A DNA stretch of 64,000 bases from a bacterium HR29 (GCA_002898215.1 BEIF01000001.1:1401602-1465601); one strand, 5' to 3'. Shown: positions 43,603 to 51,345, numbered from the stretch's first letter. The notes: generated from the letters alone by a model not told the origin. Made by a program: numbers and translations.

Positions 43603-44091
43603 ATGGCCACGACCCTCACGCGCTGGGATCCGTTCGCCGAGCTCGGCACGCTGCGGCAGATGATGGACCGCATGTTCGAGAACTTCACCCGTATGCCGCT
43701 CTGGCGGCCGAGCGAGGACGGCCTCGAGGTTGCCACCCTGCCGGTCGATGTCATCGAGACGAAGGACGCCTACTTGGTGAAGGCGGCTGTGCCGGGCGTC
43801 GACCCGAAGGACGTGCACATCGAGGTCGATGAGGACGTGCTCACCATCCGCGGCGAGTTCGCCAAGGAGGCGGAGCACGAAGAGCAGAACGTCATCCGCC
43901 GCGAGCTGCAGTACGGCGCCTTCCAGCGCTCGCTCCGCCTGCCGCCGACGGTGGACGTGGAGCGGGCCGAGGCGAAGTTTGAGCACGGCATGCTCCACAT
44001 CCGCTTGCCGAAGAAGCCCGAGGCCCGCACCCGGACTATCCGCATCACGCCGGTGGTGGAAGGCGAGCACAAGAACGGCGCCCAGAGCTGA
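43603..44091 (+). CDS. Small heat-shock protein Hsp20
   Basis: A 162-residue alpha-crystallin protein, a holdase for unfolding proteins. N-terminal WDPFAELGTLRQMMDRMFEN; alpha-crystallin domain ~45-140 (YLVKAAVPGVDPKDVHIEVD, FQRSLRLPPTVDVERAEAKF, HGMLHIRLPKKP); C-terminal IRI motif in TRTIRITP anchors oligomers. ATG 43603 with an excellent Shine-Dalgarno. Own promoter and terminator: monocistronic. Divergent from dnaJ-hspR, so likely HspR-controlled. Confidence 0.95.
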   Translation: MATTLTRWDPFAELGTLRQMMDRMFENFTRMPLWRPSEDGLEVATLPVDVIETKDAYLVKAAVPGVDPKDVHIEVDEDVLTIRGEFAKEAEHEEQNVIRRELQYGAFQRSLRLPPTVDVERAEAKFEHGMLHIRLPKKPEARTRTIRITPVVEGEHKNGAQS

Positions 44092-44114
44092 GGCAGCCTC
44101 TCCCGATGCCAATT

Positions 44115-44151
44115 GAGGGCGGCAGCGAGGCGACTGCCGCCCTCTTTCCTT
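44115..44151 (+). terminator. Rho-independent terminator of hsp20
   Basis: GAGGGCGGCAG (44115-44125)/CTGCCGCCCTC (44134-44144), perfect 11-bp stem, 8-nt loop, then TTTCCTT. Confidence 0.88.
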
Positions 44152-44231
44152 CCCCACGGCGATGCCCGCGATTCCGTTGCAGGACGGGCGACGGAGTAGT
44201 TTCCTGTTCGCAGAGGGGAGCGTAGCATCGA

Positions 44232-44423
44232 GTGATCGAACTTCAGGCCATCGGCATGCGGACGGCAAACTACATCTTCGCCGTGACCTCCCTCGTCCTC
44301 GGCGTGCTCCTCATCCTCTTCATGCTCACCCAGACGACGAGTTGGAACATCGGCTTCGCCATCGGCATCGTGCTGGTGTTCAACGGGGTCGTCCGGCTGT
44401 GGTTTGCGCGCGATGATCGGTAG
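44232..44423 (+). CDS. Small two-helix membrane protein
   Basis: A 63-residue hydrophobic protein with two transmembrane helices (YIFAVTSLVLGVLLILFML and IGFAIGIVLVFNGVVRLWFA) separated by a short polar turn, ending RDDR. GTG 44232 is the longest start; ATG 44256 (MRTANYIF) is equally likely. A TAGCAT -10-like box is at 44223-44228. It overlaps the next gene by 11 bp, so the two may be coupled. The function is unknown. Confidence 0.6.
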   Translation: MIELQAIGMRTANYIFAVTSLVLGVLLILFMLTQTTSWNIGFAIGIVLVFNGVVRLWFARDDR

Positions 44424-44928
44424 AGGGTTCCTGCAGCCGGAACGCGGAACCGTTGGCGCGGTAGTGCAGCTACCAAGGAAGCTGCTGGTCCCTGTAGTGG
44501 AATCGGTGGCCAGCCTCGAAGCGCTTGCAGTTGCGTGTGCGATCGCCAGGGCTCAGCGGGGGACCTCGGTCCACGTCGTCCACGTCATCGAAGTGCTCCG
44601 TTCGCTGCCGCTCACAGCCGAGATGGAGACGGAGGCTCAGCACGGGGAGCAGGTGCTGCGGCGGGCAGCGGACCTCGCCAGCCAGCTCGAATGTCGCGTC
44701 ACCACCGAACTCCTCCAGGCGCGCGATGCCGGCGTCGCCATCGTCGAAGAGGCGGAGCGGATCGGCGCCGATGCCATCGTCCTGGCCGTCGGCTACAAGC
44801 GACTCATCGGGGAGTTCCAAACGGGGCGGACGGTCGATTACGTGTTCCGTCACGCACCATGCCAGGTGTGGCTCATCCGGCGCGAGCTGCCGAAGGAGCG
44901 GCGCCCTGGACCACGGAGCGAACCATGA
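44413..44928 (+). CDS. Universal stress protein (UspA family)
   Basis: A 171-residue cytosolic protein with a UspA domain: KLLVPVVESVASLEALAVAC, EVLRSLPLTAEMETEAQ, AIVEEAERIGADAIVLAVGY and VDYVFRHAPCQVWLIRRE. The canonical ATP loop G2xG9xG(S/T) is replaced by GYKRLIGEFQTGRTVDY, close to consensus. First 20 residues are extra; GTG at 44464 is an alternative start. Upstream of the two TrkA genes, consistent with a K+/stress transport cluster, but the role is inferred. Confidence 0.85.
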   Translation: MIGRGFLQPERGTVGAVVQLPRKLLVPVVESVASLEALAVACAIARAQRGTSVHVVHVIEVLRSLPLTAEMETEAQHGEQVLRRAADLASQLECRVTTELLQARDAGVAIVEEAERIGADAIVLAVGYKRLIGEFQTGRTVDYVFRHAPCQVWLIRRELPKERRPGPRSEP

Positions 44929-44944
44929 GGGAGGTGCGGCTGCG

Positions 44945-45364
44945 GTGAAGGTCGTCATCATGGGGTGTGGACGGCTCGGCGCCCGCCTTGCCGCCACACT
45001 CGACCAGAACGGGCACGAGGTCACGATCCTCGACGTGAACAGCGCAGCCTTCCGCAGGCTGCCGCCAACCTTCAGAGGGACGAGGGCCGTCGGGAACGGC
45101 ATGGACGCCGAGACACTCGAGCGGGTCGGGATCCGAGAGGCACAGGCGTTCATCGCCGTGACCCAGGGCGACAACCGGAACTACTTCGCCAGCCAGCTCG
45201 CGCGGGAGGTCTTCCGGGTTCCCCGCGTCCTTTGCCGCATCTACGATCCCCAGCGGGCCGAACTCTTCCGCGAGCTCGGCATCGAAACGTATAGCCCCAC
45301 AAGCGTCGGCGCGGACATCCTGGTAGGGATGCTCCTCGCCGAGCGGCCCCCTCGGAGCTCGTAG
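44945..45364 (+). CDS. TrkA-N (RCK) domain protein 1
   Basis: A 139-residue K+ channel/transporter regulatory subunit with one RCK-N Rossmann domain: VVIMGCGRLGARLAATLD (GxGxxG), ILDVNSAAFRRL and FIAVTQGDNRNYFASQLA. No RCK-C domain. It directly abuts a second TrkA gene (zero-bp gap), so the two probably form a heteromeric gating ring. No TrkH/KtrB partner is in the window. GTG 44945 follows GAGGGAGG. Confidence 0.9.
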   Translation: MKVVIMGCGRLGARLAATLDQNGHEVTILDVNSAAFRRLPPTFRGTRAVGNGMDAETLERVGIREAQAFIAVTQGDNRNYFASQLAREVFRVPRVLCRIYDPQRAELFRELGIETYSPTSVGADILVGMLLAERPPRSS

Positions 45365-46039
45365 ATGTACATCATCATCGCCGGCGGAGGAAAGGTCGGG
45401 TACTACCTAGCGGAGGAGCTCCTCCGCTCCAACAACGAGGTCCTCGTCATCGAGTCCGACGCGCAACGGGCGGCCTTCCTCTCCGAGGCGCTTTCGGCCG
45501 ATGTCCTCCACGGGGACGCGTGCGAAGTCGCGACCCTCGACGCGGCCGGCATCTCCCGCGCCGACTTGGTTGCCGCCGTGACCGGCGACGACGAGGACAA
45601 CCTCGTCATCTGCGAGATCGCGCGCCTCCGGAACGTCCCCCGCACCATCGCTCGGGTGAACAACCCCCGGAACGAAGAGCTCTTCAAGCGACGCGGCATC
45701 GAGACCACCGTCTCCGCCACGCAGGCCATCCTCGCTCAGATCGAGCAGGAGCTTCCCACCGCCGACGTTATCCCGCTCCTGCAGCTGCAGAGCGGCCTCG
45801 AGCTGGTGGAGCTGCGCCTCCCCGACACGTCGCCGGTCGTCGGCCGTTCGGTTCGGGAGGTGCTCCTGCCGCCCGAGTCGCTCATCTGTCTCGTCGTCGA
45901 CCCCGGGGGCGTTCCCCGCATCCCGAGCGGTGACACCCGCCTCCACGCCGGCGACGCGCTGGTGGTGGTGACGCGCCGCGAGGCGCTCGAAATGCTGCGC
46001 GAGGCCGTAGTCGGCACGGCACATGGGTTGGACACATGA
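45365..46039 (+). CDS. TrkA (RCK-N plus RCK-C) protein 2
   Basis: A 224-residue Trk/Ktr regulatory protein. RCK-N: YIIIAGGGKVGYYLAEELLR, VIESDAQRAAFLSE, AVTGDDEDNLVICEIARLR. RCK-C at ~140-215 (LVELRLPDTSPVVGRSVREV). Starts immediately after TrkA-1 and its stop overlaps pheA as ATGA. It binds NAD(H)/ATP and gates K+ uptake. Confidence 0.92.
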   Translation: MYIIIAGGGKVGYYLAEELLRSNNEVLVIESDAQRAAFLSEALSADVLHGDACEVATLDAAGISRADLVAAVTGDDEDNLVICEIARLRNVPRTIARVNNPRNEELFKRRGIETTVSATQAILAQIEQELPTADVIPLLQLQSGLELVELRLPDTSPVVGRSVREVLLPPESLICLVVDPGGVPRIPSGDTRLHAGDALVVVTRREALEMLREAVVGTAHGLDT

Positions 46040-46869
46040 GCGGCGCGAAGCGGGTGGCGTATCTCGGTCCCCCGGGCACATTCGGCGAGGAGGCGGCGCT
46101 CCGCTACGCCCCGGAGAGCGAACTCCTGCCGTTCCCGTCGCACGCCGCGGTGGCGGCGGCGGTGGAGTCGGGCATGGCCGACGTGGGCGTGGTCGCGATC
46201 GAAAACTCCCTCAACGGCTCCGTCGCCGAGACACTCGACATCCTGATCCACGATACGACTCTGCAAATCATCGACGAGCTCCTCCTGCCCATCGTCCACA
46301 ACCTCGTGGTGAAGCCGGGCACCCGGGCGGATCGAATTCGGGTCATCTACTCCCACCCCCAGGCGCTGGGGCAGTGCCGGCAGTTCCTCGAACGCTGCTT
46401 CCCCAACGCCCAGCTCGAGGCCGCACTCTCCACCGCTCACGCCGTCGAGCTCGCCCTCAAGCACGACCACGATGCGGCAGCCATCGCGACGGTCCGCGCC
46501 GCTGAGCTGGCGGGCGCGGAAGTGCTCGCCCGGTCGATTCAGGACGCCCGCAACAACGTCACCCGCTTCGTGGTCTTGGGGACCGAGCGGCGTCCGCCCA
46601 CGGGCTTCGACCGCACCTCGATCGCCTTCACCTTCGCCGATGACCGCCCCGGCCTCCTCGCCAGCGTGCTGAACGAGTTCGCCGCGCGGTCCATTAACTG
46701 CACGAAGCTGGAGAGCCGACCCACCAAGGCGGTGTTCGGCGAGTACGTCTTCCTCATCGACTTCGAGGGGCACCAGGACGACCCGCCCTGTCGGGATGTC
46801 CTCGATGCGATCCGGCCGAAGTGCGCGATGCTGAAGGTCTTCGGGAGCTACCCCCGCTGGCGCGGCTGA
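46036..46869 (+). CDS. pheA: Prephenate dehydratase
   Basis: A 277-residue PDT + ACT protein converting prephenate to phenylpyruvate in phenylalanine synthesis. AYLGPPGTFGEEAALRYA, VVAIENSLNGSVAET, and the catalytic TRF in DARNNVTRFVVLG. ACT domain from ~195 (DRPGLLASVLNEFAARS, KLESRPTK) binds Phe for feedback inhibition. No fused chorismate mutase. ATG 46036 overlaps TrkA-2 stop. Confidence 0.95.
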   Translation: MSGAKRVAYLGPPGTFGEEAALRYAPESELLPFPSHAAVAAAVESGMADVGVVAIENSLNGSVAETLDILIHDTTLQIIDELLLPIVHNLVVKPGTRADRIRVIYSHPQALGQCRQFLERCFPNAQLEAALSTAHAVELALKHDHDAAAIATVRAAELAGAEVLARSIQDARNNVTRFVVLGTERRPPTGFDRTSIAFTFADDRPGLLASVLNEFAARSINCTKLESRPTKAVFGEYVFLIDFEGHQDDPPCRDVLDAIRPKCAMLKVFGSYPRWRG

Positions 46870-46876
46870 ACCCCGC

Positions 46877-47332
46877 TCAGAACGTGAAGAAGTCCGGCCA
46901 AGACTCGCAGGTCACGGAGTCGAAGCCAGGGCCGCCGTAGCAAACGTCGTAACCTGCGCCCCCGTTGATCGTGTCGGCCCCGGGCCCACCGAGAATGACG
47001 TCGTCCCCGCCGTCACCCCTCAGGTTGTCGTTCCCGCCGCCGCCCACGATGCAGTCCGACCCGCCGCCACCGGCGATGGAATCGGCGGTTGGCCCGCCGA
47101 GGATGAGATCGTTCGCGTTGCTTCCGTTGACCGTTCCGGAGCCCACGATCAGGTTCGTCACCATGATTCCGGCGCACTGGGCCGGCTTCAGGTCGTTCGG
47201 GGTAACGGCGAACTGGGAGAGCGAGGCCCGCGAACCGGCGACGGTGGAATTCGCGGCGCTGCCTGCCACGGCCACGAACCCCGCGAAGGCGAACCCGAGC
47301 CAGCCCGTGGCCCGAGCCAGCCGCACCCTCAC
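46877..47332 (-). CDS. Secreted RTX-like glycine-aspartate repeat protein
   Basis: A 151-residue exported protein. N-terminal signal core (RATGWLGFAFAGFVAVAGSA) is followed by NSTVAGSRAS, which resembles the N-terminal motif of the two SipW-type proteins encoded upstream. Residues ~75-140 hold RTX-like Ca2+ repeats: GGGGSDCIVGGGGNDNLRGD, GGDDVILGGPGADTINGG, GYDVCYGGPGFD. Ends in a short hydrophobic tail WPDFFTF. GTG 47332 overlaps the DUF5305-like stop (GTGA). Probably a Ca2+-binding surface or matrix protein cut by the SipW-type peptidase. Confidence 0.78.
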   Translation of the reverse strand: MRVRLARATGWLGFAFAGFVAVAGSAANSTVAGSRASLSQFAVTPNDLKPAQCAGIMVTNLIVGSGTVNGSNANDLILGGPTADSIAGGGGSDCIVGGGGNDNLRGDGGDDVILGGPGADTINGGAGYDVCYGGPGFDSVTCESWPDFFTF

Positions 47333-48384
47333 GCCGCGCGCCCTTTCTGTCCACGTTCGAGCCGCACCGCCGGCGCGACTTGGAAGCGGTAGAGGTCGAG
47401 GCCATCGGCCACCGCATACCACGCGGCCCGTCCCTCGGATGCACAGAGGATAACCGTCCCGAGCTGGTCGGCGATGCGCGCGAGGTCGTCGAAGGAGAAC
47501 ACGTCGATGACCCTCGTGGCCGGACCGAGGGGCAGTTCGCGGACGGCCACGAGCCGCTCCCGGTGGCGCGCGGTGAGCGGGAAGGCGTCGCCTCGCCGCC
47601 GCCGGGCCGCCGCAGCCGACACGGCGCCCACCACCACCAGCCCGAGCCCGGCGAGCGCGCCACCGACGGTGCGAGCGAGGGGCACCGGAACGTCCCAGGC
47701 GAAGACCCGGAAGCCGTTCGTCACCGTTCGCACGCTCTCGAACATCCGCTGCACCGATGGCTGGAACGGGTCGGCGTCGCCCTGCGGCCACTGCAACACG
47801 AGCTGGAAGGGGTCGAGCGCGAACCTCATCGAAGCCGTGTAGGTGTCTTCGAAGGGTTTGCCCGCGAGCGTCCCCCGCAGCGTGACACGCTCCTCGAAGG
47901 TGAGGGAGTACTCTCGCGACCGGACTCCGGTGCTCGTTTCCAGCGCGTCGATGAGGCGCTGCACGTCGGCGAGCACGAGAACGCGCTCGAGGCTGGCCTT
48001 CCCGCCGGCAAGCGGCTGGGGGGACCCGAGGGGGATCTCGCGCCGCCAGCCGTACTCGTTGCCCACGATCGCGACCAAGGCCGCTTCGCCCTCGACCGCG
48101 GCCTTGGCCGCCGAGCGGAACTCGTAGCCGGCGCGAACGGTTACCGAGTCGGAGAGGGCGCGGAAGACGGGCTCGCCCGGCCGCGGCTCGCTCCCGTCGT
48201 AGACGAGGCCTTCCGGCGCCGTCGCCGAATAGGCGAAGGAGGCTGCGTGCTCGTAGGGCGTGAACTCGGTCGCGTTGCGAGTCGGGGGATGGGCGAATCC
48301 CGCGGCGGCGAGGGCGAATCCGCCCAGGAGAAGGACCGCGCCCACGAGCAGCGCATCCTGCCACTTCTGCCACAGGGCTGTCAT
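47329..48384 (-). CDS. DUF5305-like membrane protein
   Basis: A 351-residue protein with one N-terminal transmembrane helix (LLVGAVLLLGGFALAAAGFA), a long extracellular beta region (FAYSATAPEGLVYDG, YEFRSAAKAAVEGEAALVAI, GWRREIPLGSPQPLAGG, TFEERVTLRGTLAGKPFEDT), a second TM (AGLGLVVVGAVSAAAARRRR) and a ~90-residue cytosolic tail. The topology and motifs match DUF5305 proteins, which sit with SipW-type signal peptidases and TasA/CalY-like secreted proteins in archaea and Chloroflexota. ATG 48384 overlaps the peptidase stop (ATGA). Confidence 0.68.
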   Translation of the reverse strand: MTALWQKWQDALLVGAVLLLGGFALAAAGFAHPPTRNATEFTPYEHAASFAYSATAPEGLVYDGSEPRPGEPVFRALSDSVTVRAGYEFRSAAKAAVEGEAALVAIVGNEYGWRREIPLGSPQPLAGGKASLERVLVLADVQRLIDALETSTGVRSREYSLTFEERVTLRGTLAGKPFEDTYTASMRFALDPFQLVLQWPQGDADPFQPSVQRMFESVRTVTNGFRVFAWDVPVPLARTVGGALAGLGLVVVGAVSAAAARRRRGDAFPLTARHRERLVAVRELPLGPATRVIDVFSFDDLARIADQLGTVILCASEGRAAWYAVADGLDLYRFQVAPAVRLERGQKGRAA

Positions 48385-48908
48385 CGGTTTCCTCCGGAAT
48401 CGAGAATGGCCGCGGCGAGCGCCGCCGACGGCCGTCGGCGGCGGCGCGGCGCGGCCGCCGCCGGCCACAAGGCGCCCGCCGCGGCCAGGGCGGTGAGGGC
48501 GGCGAAGGGGACGGGCTGCCGGAGCGCAAGCAACCAGCGGCCGACGCTGGGGACATGGAACCAGAGCCGGCCTGCTAACTCCGCCTGCACCGGCTGGTAC
48601 CCGTCGGTGAAGTCGTTGTTGTCGCCGCGGAAGACGAACCGCTCCCCCTCGCGGCCGATGATGCGGTGGACGACGAGCCCGACCTCCGGGTGGCGGTACG
48701 CGGCCACGTCGCCAACGCGGTATTCCGGGGTCTCCCGCGTCACCACCAGGTCTCCGGCCGAAAAGGTCGGCTCCATGGAGTTCCCGCGGATGACGACGTA
48801 CCCCACGGCGCCGCCGAACTGCGCCGGCGCGAAGACGGCCCAGGCCGCCAGTCCGCCGACGATAGCGGCTGCGGCGGCGAACGTGCGAAGCAGCACTCCT
48901 CCCCACAT
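48381..48908 (-). CDS. SipW-like type I signal peptidase (Ser-His type)
   Basis: A 175-residue S26B membrane peptidase. Catalytic Ser in VIRGNSMEPTFSAGDL; general base region VGLVVHRIIGREGERFVF has His instead of the bacterial Lys, as in ER/archaeal and SipW enzymes; RGDNNDFTDG is the box D/E. TM helices at residues ~5-30 and ~130-150, the second followed by a basic tail. ATG 48908 has GGAGGAG upstream. Dedicated to the small secreted proteins in this locus by inference. Confidence 0.9.
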   Translation of the reverse strand: MWGGVLLRTFAAAAAIVGGLAAWAVFAPAQFGGAVGYVVIRGNSMEPTFSAGDLVVTRETPEYRVGDVAAYRHPEVGLVVHRIIGREGERFVFRGDNNDFTDGYQPVQAELAGRLWFHVPSVGRWLLALRQPVPFAALTALAAAGALWPAAAAPRRRRRPSAALAAAILDSGGNR

Positions 48909-49047
48909 CGCTGCGCACTCCTCCCAGAGGCGGCGGCCCCGCGCTCCGGCTTCTCGCTGGTAAGTTCGGCCGGTGGATGGCGCGTAACAGGGTGGACCGC
49001 CACTGTTCCGCACCTTTCACCGTTGCTCCCCCGAACTGGCGCTCCGG

Positions 49048-49162
49048 GGCCGGAGGCGGCCGCCGTCCACTGCGGCCCGCCTCCGGCCGGCGGTCAGCGC
49101 CAGGACGGCGAAGCGGCAACCGTGGCGCAACCGAAGGCGGGCCGGTCGGTGACCGGCCCGCC
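49048..49162. terminator. Two strong hairpins between TasA-like gene 1 and the signal peptidase gene
   Basis: Hairpin 1: GGCCGGAGGCGG (49048-49059)/CCGCCTCCGGCC (49077-49088). Hairpin 2: GGCGGGCCGGTC (49136-49147)/GACCGGCCCGCC (49151-49162) with a 3-nt loop. Both are perfect 12-bp stems without U-tracts. They may lower expression of the peptidase relative to the upstream secreted protein. Confidence 0.6.
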
Positions 49163-49190
49163 TCTACGGTGGGTTGGCGGGAGCCGCGCG

Positions 49191-49553
49191 TCAGTCAGCC
49201 GCCACGACGCGGAGGCTCGTCACAGGCAGAACCGGGACATCCGGCGAAAAGTCGCACGACCAGTTGTTTCCGCCCGTGTTCGTGCAGCTGGTCCAGCTCG
49301 AGCCGTTATCAACCGAGGCGTAGACATCCCCGGCCGTAGCATCGAGCGTGAAGCTGACGCTGTCGATGTTGGCAGGGTTCGCCGCGGCGAGGTTGTAATT
49401 GATGTTCGAAACGGTGTAGCCGCTCACGGTACCGGAGCCGTCGCCGGCGCGAGAGCCTGGGACCGTGTTGCTGGCCGCGAAGCCGAAGGCCGCCACGGCC
49501 AGCGCTGCGATGATGGCGACTGCGAGCAGCCGCCGGGTGCGGGAACGGACCAT
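49191..49553 (-). CDS. SipW-type small secreted protein 1 (TasA/CalY-like)
   Basis: A 120-residue secreted protein. Basic start (MVRSRTRRL), hydrophobic core LAVAIIAALAVAAFGFAAS, then NTVPGSRAGDGSGTVSGYTV. The mature part is beta-rich: NINYNLAAANPANIDSVSFT, DATAGDVYASVDNGSSWTSC, one disulphide pair (TSCTNTGGNNWSCD) and end LRVVAAD. It belongs to the group of SipW-processed fibre or matrix proteins such as TasA/CalY by signal type, not by clear full-length homology. GGAGG precedes ATG 49553 by 7 nt. Confidence 0.78.
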   Translation of the reverse strand: MVRSRTRRLLAVAIIAALAVAAFGFAASNTVPGSRAGDGSGTVSGYTVSNINYNLAAANPANIDSVSFTLDATAGDVYASVDNGSSWTSCTNTGGNNWSCDFSPDVPVLPVTSLRVVAAD

Positions 49554-49843
49554 ACTCACTCCTCCGTGTGTCGTCCGGCGGGAGCCCTCCCCGCCGTGGG
49601 ATTCGCCGGGCCCCGTTCGGGGCTCCTATGCGAAAGCAACGACCGAGAAACACGCGAGGGAAGAGGTGCAGGTGATCGGTCACCGAGTTGTCACCCGACC
49701 AACGCCCCACAGCCCCCAAGTCCCGTGCGCGGCTGCCGTTTGGGTTCGGCCGACGGCCTCAGGGTTGACCCTCACGGCGGGGCTCTTCGTCCCCGACGAA
49801 CGCGGCGCGTCGGTGCCGCCCCGACCCTCCGGCGGGGCCGGCC
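49554..49843. other. 290-bp spacer between the two small secreted protein genes
   Basis: No gene is supported here. On the minus strand it is a long leader of secreted protein 1; it holds a short GC hairpin GCCCCGAACGGGGC. A riboswitch could not be recognised. Confidence 0.4.
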
Positions 49844-50194
49844 TCAATTGGTAGCCACGATGCGGAGCGAGTCGGCCAGTGCGACCGGAAAGCCGCCCAG
49901 CGGGCAGACCCATTCCCCACCCGATGGCGAACACGGAAACCACGAAAGCCCGCCATCGGGCGAGCAGGCGACGTCGCCCGCCGGCCCATCGAGTTGGAAG
50001 CGCACGGAAGCGAAGAGAGCGGGATTGCCCGGGACAGGCTCCCAGCGGACCTGAGAGACGGTGTACCCGGAGACCCCGGCGCTTCCGTCGCCCGCGCGTG
50101 ACTGGGGGACGACGTTGCAGGCCGCTGTTCCGCCGGAAACGGCCGCGACGACGGCAAGGATGAGCAGCGCCGGCGCCCCCACGGAGGCCCGCAT
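49844..50194 (-). CDS. SipW-type small secreted protein 2 (paralogue)
   Basis: A 116-residue paralogue of the previous protein. Signal core LLILAVVAAVSGGTAAC, then NVVPQSRAGDGSAGVSGYTV (20 residues; the same motif as SRAGDGSGTVSGYTV). Mature strands VSQVRWEPVPGNPALFASVR, LDGPAGDVACSPDGGLSWFP and CPLGGFPVALADSLRIVATN follow in the same order. A Cys just before the cleavage region could be lipidated, unlike protein 1. ATG 50194; first gene of the locus. Confidence 0.75.
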   Translation of the reverse strand: MRASVGAPALLILAVVAAVSGGTAACNVVPQSRAGDGSAGVSGYTVSQVRWEPVPGNPALFASVRFQLDGPAGDVACSPDGGLSWFPCSPSGGEWVCPLGGFPVALADSLRIVATN

Positions 50195-50286
50195 ACCGGT
50201 TCCGTCCTCACCTTTCTACACGACGGCCGACGGCTGGGGGAACAGGGGAGCTTGCGACGGCGTGTCGAAGCCGCCACGATCGAGGC

Positions 50287-50598
50287 ATGCAGGCGGAGAT
50301 CTACCGGGAGATCGCACGGGCCCTCGAGCGCGGTGAACCGCTGGCGCTCGCCACCGTCGCTCGCACGCGCGGCTCCACGCCGCGGAAGACCGGCGCGAAG
50401 ATGGTGGTCCGCGCCGACGGCTCCTTCTTCGGGACGATCGGTGGGGGCTGCGGCGAGGCGGAAGTGTGGCAAGCGGCGATGGACGTCCTTCAGGACGGTA
50501 AGCCGCGCATCGTCACCGTCGACCTGACGGAGCCCACGAGCGGCGAAGACAAGATCTGTGGCGGCGTGATGGACGTCTTCGTCGAGCGGATCGGCTAG
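50287..50598 (+). CDS. XdhC/CoxI N-terminal domain protein
   Basis: A 103-residue cytosolic protein matching only the XdhC_CoxI domain (PF02625): LATVARTRGSTPRKTGAKMV, FFGTIGGGCGEAEVW, KICGGVMDVFVERI. Full XdhC has an additional ~150-residue Rossmann domain. Such proteins help insert sulphurated molybdenum cofactor into xanthine dehydrogenase or CO dehydrogenase-like enzymes; none is in the window. A CACGAT box six nt before ATG 50287 may be a weak leaderless promoter. Confidence 0.85.
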   Translation: MQAEIYREIARALERGEPLALATVARTRGSTPRKTGAKMVVRADGSFFGTIGGGCGEAEVWQAAMDVLQDGKPRIVTVDLTEPTSGEDKICGGVMDVFVERIG

Positions 50599-50608
50599 GG
50601 GGCAGGCG

Positions 50609-51328
50609 TCATTCCTCGACTGGTGGGCCGAGCGGGCGCACCTGCTCCAATCGCAGCCGCTCTTCGAGGGCCTCGCCTTCGAGCTTCCGGAGCTCCGCCA
50701 GTCGCGCCTCGCGCTCCTCGCGTTGCTCCCGCTCCTCGGGAGTTTCGACGACGAGACCGCCCTGTTCGTCGGTGCGGAACGTGACCTCCATCGGGCTGCC
50801 GAGCACACCGTAGCGGCTTCCACCGAGGTACACGAGGGGCGAGTGCTCGAGGCTCTCAAGCCTCCAAGTCTGCACGTACGCCTCGTCGAGCGCCTGGACG
50901 CGGAGGACCCGGCCCACGTAGAGGTCGTGGTCGCCGAAGCGCGTCACGGACTCGAGGCCGCATTCGATCCAGGCGAGGCAGCCCTCGATGAGAGGCGCAT
51001 CGACCCGCTGAGCCCGGAAGACGGTGAGACGGGCTGCCTCGATCTTGTTCGTCTCGATGCCCGTGATGCTGCCGAGGAAGGCGACCTGCTTGGCGAGCGA
51101 TGGACCCGGGATGTTGAGCGCGAACTCCTCGCTGTGCCGGGCCATGAGGCCGGTGAGCCGGTCGGGGTGGAGGACGCACCCCACGAGGGGAGGCTGGACG
51201 GAGAGGGGCACCGTCCAAGCGACTGGCGCGGCATTCGCCATGCCGCGCCACGCCACCGTCATGATGACCACGGGTCCGGGCTGGAGAAGCCGGCGCGCGT
51301 CCGCCTCGTCGCAGAGACGGCGGACCAT
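50609..51328 (-). CDS. Flavin reductase-like FMN-binding protein
   Basis: A 239-residue flavin-reductase split-barrel protein (PF01613): GPVVIMTVAWRGMANAAPVA, PLVGCVLHPDRLTGLMARH, EFALNIPGPSLAKQVAFLGS, DHDLYVGRVLRVQALDE. C-terminal ~50 residues are charged and helical (EEREQREEREARLAELRKLE), an extension outside the fold. It likely reduces or binds FMN for a partner oxygenase. GGAGG precedes ATG 51328. Confidence 0.88.
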   Translation of the reverse strand: MVRRLCDEADARRLLQPGPVVIMTVAWRGMANAAPVAWTVPLSVQPPLVGCVLHPDRLTGLMARHSEEFALNIPGPSLAKQVAFLGSITGIETNKIEAARLTVFRAQRVDAPLIEGCLAWIECGLESVTRFGDHDLYVGRVLRVQALDEAYVQTWRLESLEHSPLVYLGGSRYGVLGSPMEVTFRTDEQGGLVVETPEEREQREEREARLAELRKLEGEALEERLRLEQVRPLGPPVEE

Positions 51329-51345
51329 AGCACCGTCCTCCGGGG

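Noticed and set aside
49554-49843. Possible c-di-GMP or cobalamin riboswitch in the leader of secreted protein 1
   Set aside because: Could not match the conserved core nucleotides of either class.
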